From positions 1 to 11,524 of the forward strand of contig JALSKY010000214.1 in NCBI GenBank assembly GCA_026988585.1: a stretch of 11,524 nucleotides of DNA. Direction: 5' to 3'. The position numbers and the translations under genes were made by a program. This DNA is from Deltaproteobacteria bacterium (GTDB lineage: Bacteria > Desulfobacterota > Dissulfuribacteria > Dissulfuribacterales > QOAL01). Positions 1-5,253 of the stretch are shown here, in pieces. Each line of letters opens with the position of its first letter. The first letter of the stretch is position 1. The notes beneath the pieces were generated by a model that was not told the origin of the DNA, did not search any database, and saw nothing but the letters and a program-made list of their open reading frames with translations.

Positions 1-856
1 GGGAGTATTCTATTATTCCCTGAGCACCGGCTGCCTGCAGTTTGGGGATCAGGGACCTGACCTCTCCCTGGTCGATGACGGTCTCAACAGAAAACCAGTC
101 CTGGTTGTATAGAGGGGAGACTGTAGGCGCATTGAGGCTTGGCAGTATCTCCACTATCTCATTGATTTTGTCAGCCGGAACGTTCATCTTCAGTCCTACA
201 AGCCTGTGTGCCCTCAGTGCCCCCTGCATCAGTGTGGCTATCTGCATTATCTTGGCCTGTTTCCATGGGTCCTGCCATGAGTCTTTGTTGGCAATGAGTT
301 TTGGATTGCTCTGCATCAGCTCTTCAATAATGACCAGACCATGGGCCTTGATGGTGCTGCCTGTCTCTGTAACCTCAACCACCGCATCTGCCAGGCCTGA
401 TACCACCTTTGCCTCAGTGGCGCCCCAGGAGAACTCTACAGAGACATCTATCCCCTTCTCGCTGAAATATTTTTTGGTGAAATTCACCAGTTCCGTAGCG
501 ATCTTTTTTCCCTGAAGATCTTCCGGCCTCTTGTAGGGTGAATCTGACGGCACTGCCAGCACCCACCTTGCCGGCCTTTTGCTGACCTTGGAGTAAACCA
601 GGTCGGTAACCTCATGCACATCGGATTCATTTTCCATGATCCAGTCCAGACCGGTGATTCCAACATCCAGGGTGCCATTTTCCACATATCTGGACATCTC
701 CTGGGCCCGGCAGATACTGCAATCTATTTCCGGATCATCTATATCAGGGAAATAGCTGCGATAATGCACGTCCACACGCCACCCAGATTTTTCCAGAAGT
801 TCTATTGTTGCCTTTTCAAGACTTCCTTTTGGTATGCCGAATTTCAGTTTTTTCAC
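1..856 (-). CDS. hisG: ATP phosphoribosyltransferase, long form (3' end cut off by window)
   Basis: HisG condenses ATP with PRPP to phosphoribosyl-ATP, the committed step of histidine biosynthesis, in the cytoplasm. I read 285 codons from a GTG at 856 to the window edge. The N-terminus (KFGIPKGSLEKAT) is the typical HisG opening, TLDVGITGLDW lies near residues 62-72, and the PRPP-binding loop EVTETGSTIKAHGL is at about 161-174. The region after about residue 205, ending in AGAQGIIEYS, is the ACT-like C-terminal regulatory domain, so this is the hexameric long form expected to be feedback-inhibited by histidine without HisZ. Family length is about 290-300 residues, so only a handful are missing. 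The GTG overlaps the hisI stop as GTGA, indicating translational coupling; an AAGGAG lies 11 bases upstream inside hisI. Very confident in identity; the start rests on the overlap and the family N-terminus. Confidence 0.96.
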   Translation of the reverse strand, partial: MKKLKFGIPKGSLEKATIELLEKSGWRVDVHYRSYFPDIDDPEIDCSICRAQEMSRYVENGTLDVGITGLDWIMENESDVHEVTDLVYSKVSKRPARWVLAVPSDSPYKRPEDLQGKKIATELVNFTKKYFSEKGIDVSVEFSWGATEAKVVSGLADAVVEVTETGSTIKAHGLVIIEELMQSNPKLIANKDSWQDPWKQAKIMQIATLMQGALRAHRLVGLKMNVPADKINEIVEILPSLNAPTVSPLYNQDWFSVETVIDQGEVRSLIPKLQAAGAQGIIEYS

Positions 857-1239
857 TTTCCGTATATCTCCTTGGGATCAAAAATCAGTTCATCACATAT
901 CTGCAGTTCGCCGTCCTGAACCTTTCGGTAGAAACAGCTCCTGTAGCCCTTGTGGCATGCTGCGCCTCCGAGCTGTTTGACTTTGATTACAACGGTATCC
1001 AGATCACAGTCAACCAGGATCTCCCTGACTTCCTGGACATGGCCGCTGGTCTCCCCCTTGAGCCAGAGCTTGTTTCTGGACCTGGACCAGTAATGCACCT
1101 TTCCTGTCTCTATGGTCTTTTGCCAGGCGATCTCATTCATATATGCAAGCATTAGAACCTGGCCAGTCTCTGCATCCTGGGCAATAACAGGTATCAGACC
1201 CTGGCATTTTTCAAAATTGAGTTGAATATCCTGTTTCAT
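853..1239 (-). CDS. hisI: Phosphoribosyl-AMP cyclohydrolase
   Basis: HisI opens the adenine ring of phosphoribosyl-AMP, the third step of histidine biosynthesis. The 128-residue product is the monofunctional cyclohydrolase, with no fused HisE pyrophosphohydrolase domain. Visible signatures are VHYWSRSRNKLWLKGETSG (about 48-66), the Mg-binding DCDLD (D77, C78, D79, D81) and GGAACHKGYRSCFYR with C95 and C102; C78, C95 and C102 are the expected zinc cysteines. The reading frame stays open a further 50 codons to an ATG at 1389. I chose the ATG at 1239 because it gives the family length, has an AGGA about 10 bases upstream, and because a promoter-like TTGACA lies inside the would-be extension. It is the first gene of a hisI-hisG pair with a 4-base overlap. 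Confidence 0.95.
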   Translation of the reverse strand: MKQDIQLNFEKCQGLIPVIAQDAETGQVLMLAYMNEIAWQKTIETGKVHYWSRSRNKLWLKGETSGHVQEVREILVDCDLDTVVIKVKQLGGAACHKGYRSCFYRKVQDGELQICDELIFDPKEIYGK

Positions 1240-1508
1240 GGCAGTGGATTCCTGTACCTCACTTTTTTCAAACGAACTGATTTTTTTAATTTGGCTCAGG
1301 GTATGTGTCAAGGAGTTATCGCAGTCCTGATATCCATAAACAACATCAAGAGCGGCCCAACCGATCATAATAAGGCCCTTGTCACTCATGAAACTAGAAA
1401 ATAAAAAGAAAGTAATTGCACAGTAAATTATCTATTTCAACTGGCTGATGCTTGATGACAGAATAGCCTAAATCTTCATTTGAATTTCATAAGCTACAAA
1501 AACTGAGC
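1240..1508. other. Intergenic region between cutA and hisI
   Basis: This 269-base stretch lies between two minus-strand genes. It contains the hisI promoter candidate and a 50-codon in-frame open extension of hisI (1240-1389) that has no ribosome binding site at its ATG. Just after the cutA stop is the perfect palindrome CTGAGCTCAG followed by TTTTTG, but with no loop-forming centre it is a poor intrinsic terminator. I see no RNA gene or other coding sequence in the rest, which is AT-rich. Confidence 0.5.
1283..1311 (-). promoter_or_regulatory. Candidate sigma70 promoter for hisI-hisG
   Basis: On the minus strand a perfect TTGACA (1311-1306) is followed after 17 bases by TAAAAA (1288-1283), four of six matches to TATAAT. 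It would start transcription about 35-40 bases before the hisI ATG at 1239. It lies inside the open in-frame extension of hisI, which argues that the extension is untranslated. Motif match only. Confidence 0.4.
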
Positions 1509-1841
1509 TCAGGTGCCGGGTGTGTTGCACTGCTCCTTCGCCCAATGGAGATAGGCTGCACTGACATCCGTAACAGGAACGGCTACGATCTGGGGGAGTT
1601 CATAAGGATGGTTTTTTTCTATAAATTCCATGAGTTGATGTGTTGTTGAGGCAATAGTCTTGCATTTGAGCTGCCATTCCTCATCCTGTTCTGTCTTGCC
1701 CTTCCATTTGTATATGCTGATCATGGGACCGGAAACCTGTACACATGCGGCAAGGCCTGATTCTATAACGGCCTTTCCAAGCTTTGCCGCCTCTTCCCTC
1801 TTGGCCAATGTGGTAATTACAATTTTCATTTGGTAGCTCAT
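1509..1841 (-). CDS. cutA: CutA1-family protein (divalent cation tolerance)
   Basis: This 110-residue protein belongs to the CutA1 family: small trimeric proteins with a ferredoxin-like fold, linked to divalent metal tolerance in E. coli, whose biochemical role is unresolved. Family features run in order: KIVITTLAKREEAAKLGKAV (6-25), GLAACVQVSGPMISIYKWKGK (29-49), a central WQLKCKT stretch (56-62), the hallmark HPYELPQIVAVPV (78-90) and the closing AAYLHWAKE (95-103). Length is normal for the family. The ATG at 1841 is well supported by an AAAGGAGGG ribosome binding site about 7 bases upstream. It is divergent from purQ and in the same direction as hisI-hisG, but 269 bases separate them and hisI has its own promoter candidate, so a common operon is not needed. 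A conserved binding partner or metal cannot be read from the sequence. Confidence 0.93.
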   Translation of the reverse strand: MSYQMKIVITTLAKREEAAKLGKAVIESGLAACVQVSGPMISIYKWKGKTEQDEEWQLKCKTIASTTHQLMEFIEKNHPYELPQIVAVPVTDVSAAYLHWAKEQCNTPGT

Positions 1842-1860
1842 GGTTCCACCCTCCTTTTTT

Positions 1861-1889
1861 TTGAAATTTTCTTACCATTATAGTAACAT
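1861..1889 (+). promoter_or_regulatory. Candidate purQ promoter
   Basis: TTGAAA (1861-1866, five of six matches) and TAACAT (1884-1889, four of six) are 17 bases apart on the plus strand. Transcription would start near 1896, giving a leader of about 84 bases before purQ that contains most of the tandem repeats. It overlaps the opposing cutA promoter candidate almost completely. Motif match only. Confidence 0.35.
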
Positions 1890-1905
1890 TCAGCAGTTTT
1901 CCGAG
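1877..1905 (-). promoter_or_regulatory. Candidate cutA promoter with perfect -10
   Basis: A perfect TATAAT lies on the minus strand at 1882-1877, about 35 bases before the cutA ATG, giving a short leader that ends in a strong ribosome binding site. At 17-base spacing the -35 position (1905-1900, CTCGGA) matches poorly and lies inside the first copy of the tandem repeat at 1889-1928. That combination, a good -10 with a poor -35 covered by repeats, is typical of activator-dependent promoters; this is inference. Confidence 0.45.
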
Positions 1906-1928
1906 TATTTCAGCAGTGTGCGGAGTAT
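1889..1928. repeat. Two tandem 20-bp direct repeats between cutA and purQ
   Basis: Copy one is 1889-1908 and copy two 1909-1928, directly abutting and identical at 17 of 20 positions. Both begin TTCAGCAGT and end GAGTAT, with differences only at unit positions 10, 12 and 14. A 20-bp period places both copies on nearly the same face of the DNA. They cover the -35 and spacer of the cutA promoter candidate and lie at or just downstream of the proposed purQ start site, as expected of a transcription-factor binding site. Confidence 0.7.
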
Positions 1929-1979
1929 CCATTAAATCAATAGCTGATGGCATAAGTCTCAGGTCAGGAGTCTCAAGAT

Positions 1980-2810
1980 ATGAAGAGCCAGGTCAAGGCC
2001 ATAGTAACCACGGGATATGGCACCAATTGTGAGCGGGAGATGGCCCATGCATGTAGAGTGGCAGGGGCTGACCAGGTGGATATCGTCCATCTTTCAGATA
2101 TTCTGGACGGTAGCGTGAGGATTACGGATTATCATTTTCTCAATCTTCCTGGTGGATTTCTGGATGGAGACAATCTGGGAGCTGCCCAGGCGGGTTCTCA
2201 CAGGTTCCGTTATGCACGGATTGCAGGTTCGGGGCAGAGGCTTATGGATCAGCTCCTGGAGTTTGTGGAGAAGGGGGGGCTGGTTCTGGGAATATGTAAC
2301 GGGTTTCAGCTCATGGTCAAGACCGGGCTGCTGCCAGGTTTTGACGACAATTACCAGGAAAGGCTGGTAAGCCTCACCTGGAATGACACAGGCAGGTTTG
2401 TGGATAGATGGGTTACCTGTCGTGTTCCTGAGGAGAGCAGGTGCATCTTCACCCGTGGCATGGATAGTGTAGAGCTGCCGGTGCGTCATGGAGAAGGCAA
2501 ATTTGTGGTTCAGGATCAGGCAATCCTGGATAGGATAGAGCAGGAGAACCTGGTGGCCTTGCGTTATGTTGACCCCGATACCGGTGAACCCTCTGCAGAA
2601 TATCCGGCAAATCCCAACGGTTCAGTAAATGCCATCGCAGGAATCTGTGATCCCACAGGAAGACTCATGGGATTGATGCCCCATCCAGAGGCATTTCATC
2701 ACTTTACCAACCATCCCAGATGGACAAGGGGTGATTGTTCCCGTAATGAAGAGGGGGCAGGCCTGAAGATGTTCCGGAATGCAGTGGAATATCTCCGTGA
2801 ACACCTGTGA
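1980..2810 (+). CDS. purQ: Phosphoribosylformylglycinamidine synthase, glutaminase subunit
   Basis: PurQ is the class I glutamine amidotransferase subunit that feeds ammonia to PurL for conversion of FGAR to FGAM in purine biosynthesis. The 276-residue product shows the oxyanion region LNLPGGFLDGD (about 54-64), the nucleophile elbow GLVLGICNGFQLM with C106, and the His-Glu pair in GLMPHPEAFHHFTNHP (H235, E237), so all three catalytic residues are present. VRHGEGKF (168-175) is also typical. It is longer than the ~225-residue Bacillus type and resembles the ~270-residue form seen in archaea and some deltaproteobacteria. The ATG at 1980 has AGGAG nine bases upstream. No purL or purS lies beside it in the window; the next gene is more than 100 bases on and unrelated. 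A weak terminator candidate follows. Confidence 0.95.
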   Translation: MKSQVKAIVTTGYGTNCEREMAHACRVAGADQVDIVHLSDILDGSVRITDYHFLNLPGGFLDGDNLGAAQAGSHRFRYARIAGSGQRLMDQLLEFVEKGGLVLGICNGFQLMVKTGLLPGFDDNYQERLVSLTWNDTGRFVDRWVTCRVPEESRCIFTRGMDSVELPVRHGEGKFVVQDQAILDRIEQENLVALRYVDPDTGEPSAEYPANPNGSVNAIAGICDPTGRLMGLMPHPEAFHHFTNHPRWTRGDCSRNEEGAGLKMFRNAVEYLREHL

Positions 2811-2822
2811 ACAGGTACGCAG

Positions 2823-2843
2823 ATCAGTTTTCTGGTTTTTTTT
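2823..2843 (+). terminator. Weak candidate intrinsic terminator after purQ
   Basis: ATCAG and CTGGT can pair (five pairs including one G-T) around a TTTT loop, followed directly by a run of T residues to 2843. A second hairpin, ACCTG-TGAA-CAGGT, overlaps the purQ stop codon about 15 bases upstream but has no T run. The stem is short and weak, so termination may be partial. Confidence 0.35.
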
Positions 2844-2907
2844 GGCGTTGATAGTTGCAGGGGCGGGTATGTAATAAGCTTCTGATTATTGATGACTCCA
2901 TCATAGA

Positions 2908-4086
2908 ATGTCCGAGATTCAAGAAGGTAGAACTCCTGTATATTCTCGGTTGCTTAGATTGAACCGCCTTTTTCCGCATGTTTTGCCATCTTTGCAAGAT
3001 CTTTGTATAAAGATGGTGATGAAGAATTGTTATAGATCCCATTTAGAGGTTGAGCCTGGTCTTATCGTTGCTGAAGACTCTCCCTTTTCCTTTTCAGGCA
3101 GGATGCAACGCCTGGAGAGATTTGCTGCAAAGCCTGCCACGCCTGGCTCCATTGACAGTGAAGAACATGAACCATCCATCCGGATCCTTTATCAGAGCCT
3201 TGATAGCAGCGGTATCCTGTCTCCTCTGTTGGTGGCAGAGGCTGGGGCAGGCGGATATCTCCTGGTTGATGGCTTGAAGCGATTGCAGTGGGCTCAGGGA
3301 AAAGGGCTGGAACTTGTGCCGGTCCATCTGTTCCAGGGGAAGAATCTTGTTATGGATGTTATCTTCTATCTTGCCCATGAGCATTCTATAGCACTGCTTG
3401 ATTCACCAGCGCTTCGAGCCCTTTTCATCAGGTTTGCCATTGATTGCGGCCTGGACAGGCAGCAGGCTGTCAACCATCTGCTGCCCCTTCTGTCCCTGTC
3501 ATCTCATGCTTCTGTGCTTGAAAAACATCTGAAGATAGCAGCCCTGCCTGACCCTCTTCTCTGGTTTTGTGTGGAAAAGGGGATATCCTTCAGGCGCTGT
3601 CTCAATCTGGCATCTTTTGACAGGCATCTGCTGGACTGGCTCATGGCAAGGCGTGACCAGCTCCATCTTACTGCCAGCATAATGGAAGAGATAATATCTG
3701 CCATGAATGAGCTCATGAAGAGAGATGATCTTTCTATTGAAGAGCTTGTTTCCAAAGGGGGAATAGAGGTGCTGTTTCAGCAGGATGGTGCAGCCTCCAG
3801 GCCTGTTTCATCTGCAGAGCGCACGTCTATGTTGCGCCAGGTCTTGAGGGAACTCAGGTATCCGGTGCTTTCCAGCATCACTATGGAGCTGTCTGCCCTC
3901 AGACAAAAGGCCTGTGCCGGAGTGCCGGGTGTGGAGATCTCCTGGGACAATACCTTGGAGCATGAACACCTGGATATCAGATTTCGGGTGCAGGAGATAA
4001 GTGATTTGAGAAGGTTTCTGGATCAGTTGGGACAGCAGGACAGGATTTCTGCTGTTTCGGCAATGCTTGAGAGGCTAAAGGCCTGA
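2908..4086 (+). CDS. Divergent ParB N-terminal-domain-like protein
   Basis: The 392-codon ORF resembles the ParB/RepB/Spo0J family but is far from canonical. Residues about 91-145 read like the ParB N-terminal fold: IRILYQSLDSSGILSPLLV, then GGYLLVDGLKRLQWAQ, then LELVPVHLF. Where ParB has the nucleotide-binding GERR motif, this protein has DGLKR (121-125). The middle (about 200-240, with LEKHLKIAALPDPLLWF and GISFRRCLNLASF) resembles the ParB helix-turn-helix section; about 290-392 is a helical C-terminal part I do not recognise. The start is doubtful: ATG 2908 has no ribosome binding site, its first 35 residues look unlike the family, and a promoter-like element lies at 2983-3011. ATG 3013 or 3019 is plausible, giving about 355-357 residues. 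It sits 5 bp before the radical SAM gene, so the two are probably cotranscribed and functionally linked. A role in chromosome partition is not supported, as no parA or parS-like site is seen. Confidence 0.75.
   Translation: MSEIQEGRTPVYSRLLRLNRLFPHVLPSLQDLCIKMVMKNCYRSHLEVEPGLIVAEDSPFSFSGRMQRLERFAAKPATPGSIDSEEHEPSIRILYQSLDSSGILSPLLVAEAGAGGYLLVDGLKRLQWAQGKGLELVPVHLFQGKNLVMDVIFYLAHEHSIALLDSPALRALFIRFAIDCGLDRQQAVNHLLPLLSLSSHASVLEKHLKIAALPDPLLWFCVEKGISFRRCLNLASFDRHLLDWLMARRDQLHLTASIMEEIISAMNELMKRDDLSIEELVSKGGIEVLFQQDGAASRPVSSAERTSMLRQVLRELRYPVLSSITMELSALRQKACAGVPGVEISWDNTLEHEHLDIRFRVQEISDLRRFLDQLGQQDRISAVSAMLERLKA
2983..3011 (+). promoter_or_regulatory. Candidate sigma70 promoter for the ParB-like/radical SAM pair
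   Basis: TTGCCA (2983-2988, five of six) and TATAAA (3006-3011, five of six) are exactly 17 bases apart. The element lies inside the longest reading frame of the ParB-like gene. If active, transcription would start near 3018-3020, so the protein would have to begin at ATG 3019 as a nearly leaderless message or further downstream. Motif match only. Confidence 0.4.
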
Positions 4087-4091
4087 AAGGG

Positions 4092-5243
4092 ATGAAAAAG
4101 GAGTTTTCTGGAATAACTGTTGATCCTGAGCTCCTGTCTGTTGCCAATATTACTGTTGAGCAGGTGGATGCCCTGCTCGGGCCGGATCAGTCTGCCTGGA
4201 AGATTGCCCCGTCTCCCAGGCTTGACGACTACAGGGAAGGCAAGAGGCACCTCCACATAGACTGCAAAAGGGGCGAGCTGTTTCATCTATGCGCTTCCCT
4301 GGATACAAGGTATATCTGCTGTTCCACCCACGTGGCAGCCCATGTGAGCAACTGCCCCTTTGAGTGTACCTACTGTTTTCTCCAGAACTATCTTACAGAT
4401 ACCACCCTGACCCTTGTTGCAAATGTCCAGGCCGTCTTGCATGAGATAGAGGCCGGGATCAGGCAGCAGCCCTGGAGGCTTTTCAGGATCGGGACATGGG
4501 AGCTTGGAGACAGCCTGGGCACAGGGCCCATAGCGACGAGTGCCAGAAGGCTTGTGGAGGGTTTTTCCGGTTTCCCGAATGCGCTTTTGAAGCTCAGGAC
4601 CAAGGGTGCCCTGGTGGAGCCACTTCTGGATGCGGATCACGGAGGCAGGACCGTTATATCCTGGACAGTCAATCCTGATGAGTTCATTTCGCGGGAGGAG
4701 ATTGGCACGGCACCCCTTTCACGCCGGATCAGGGCCATGAAACAGGCAGCCGAAGCCGGTTATCTTATTGGTCTCCATTTCGACCCTATGGTGCAGTTTG
4801 ACGGCTGGCAAGAGGCATACAAAAGGTGTGTGCAGCAGATATTTGAAACCATCTCTCCGAAAGATGTGTGCTGGATCTCCATAGGGGCCTTGAGGTTCAA
4901 TCCTGAGATGAAGCGGAAGATCGAGATCAACTATCCAAGGTCCAGGATAACTGCACAGGAGATGGTACTTGGGGATGACAACAAGTTGCGATATGTAAGG
5001 CCGGTGCGGGTGGAGATGTACAGGCACCTGATAGGCTGTCTCATAGAGGCAGGTGCTGGATGCTGCCTTATCTATCTCTGCATGGAGCGGCCAAATGTCT
5101 GGCAGGCCGTCTTTGAAGATCCTCCTTTATCCATAGGAGAGCTGGATTACCGGTTTGCGGTGAGCCTTAAGAGACGGTTTCCAGGACTGGACCTGCCTGA
5201 TCCGGTCCTGGATAGGTATCTCACTGCAGCGGAAGGAGTGTAG
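4092..5243 (+). CDS. SPL-like radical SAM protein (substrate unknown)
   Basis: This 383-residue protein is related to spore photoproduct lyase and the wider SPL-type radical SAM family. The [4Fe-4S]/SAM motif is CPFECTYCFLQ (C88, C92, C95), placed after HVAAHVSN as SPL places its cluster motif; FYLQ-like and TSPLDKRI-like positions of SPL also have counterparts (CFLQNYLTDTT at 95-105, GTAPLSRRIRAM at 205-216). In Bacillus SPL the catalytic hydrogen donor C141 lies in EASCTSD; the aligned stretch here is FRIGTWELGDSLGTG (131-145) with no cysteine. The C-terminus has extra cysteines, C326, C334, C335 and C340, the last three in GAGCCLIYLCMERPNVW. I infer a radical SAM enzyme of another, unknown specificity rather than a spore DNA repair lyase. 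The start ATG 4092 follows GAAAGGG almost immediately, a poor spacing, suggesting reinitiation from the ParB-like gene 5 bp upstream. Convergent with glgP. Confidence 0.85.
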   Translation: MKKEFSGITVDPELLSVANITVEQVDALLGPDQSAWKIAPSPRLDDYREGKRHLHIDCKRGELFHLCASLDTRYICCSTHVAAHVSNCPFECTYCFLQNYLTDTTLTLVANVQAVLHEIEAGIRQQPWRLFRIGTWELGDSLGTGPIATSARRLVEGFSGFPNALLKLRTKGALVEPLLDADHGGRTVISWTVNPDEFISREEIGTAPLSRRIRAMKQAAEAGYLIGLHFDPMVQFDGWQEAYKRCVQQIFETISPKDVCWISIGALRFNPEMKRKIEINYPRSRITAQEMVLGDDNKLRYVRPVRVEMYRHLIGCLIEAGAGCCLIYLCMERPNVWQAVFEDPPLSIGELDYRFAVSLKRRFPGLDLPDPVLDRYLTAAEGV

Positions 5244-5253
5244 TAGCGTTGAT

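Noticed and set aside
1240..1389. 50-codon in-frame extension of hisI starting at ATG 1389
   Set aside because: It has no ribosome binding site, exceeds the family N-terminus, and contains a TTGACA-type promoter candidate; the ATG at 1239 gives the normal HisI length.
1499..1514. Palindrome CTGAGCTCAG plus T run at the cutA stop as a terminator
   Set aside because: The palindrome has no loop; opening one leaves only three pairs, too few for an intrinsic terminator.
4092..5243. Straight assignment as spore photoproduct lyase (splB)
   Set aside because: The cysteine equivalent to C141 is missing and nothing else suggests a spore former, so only the superfamily is claimed.
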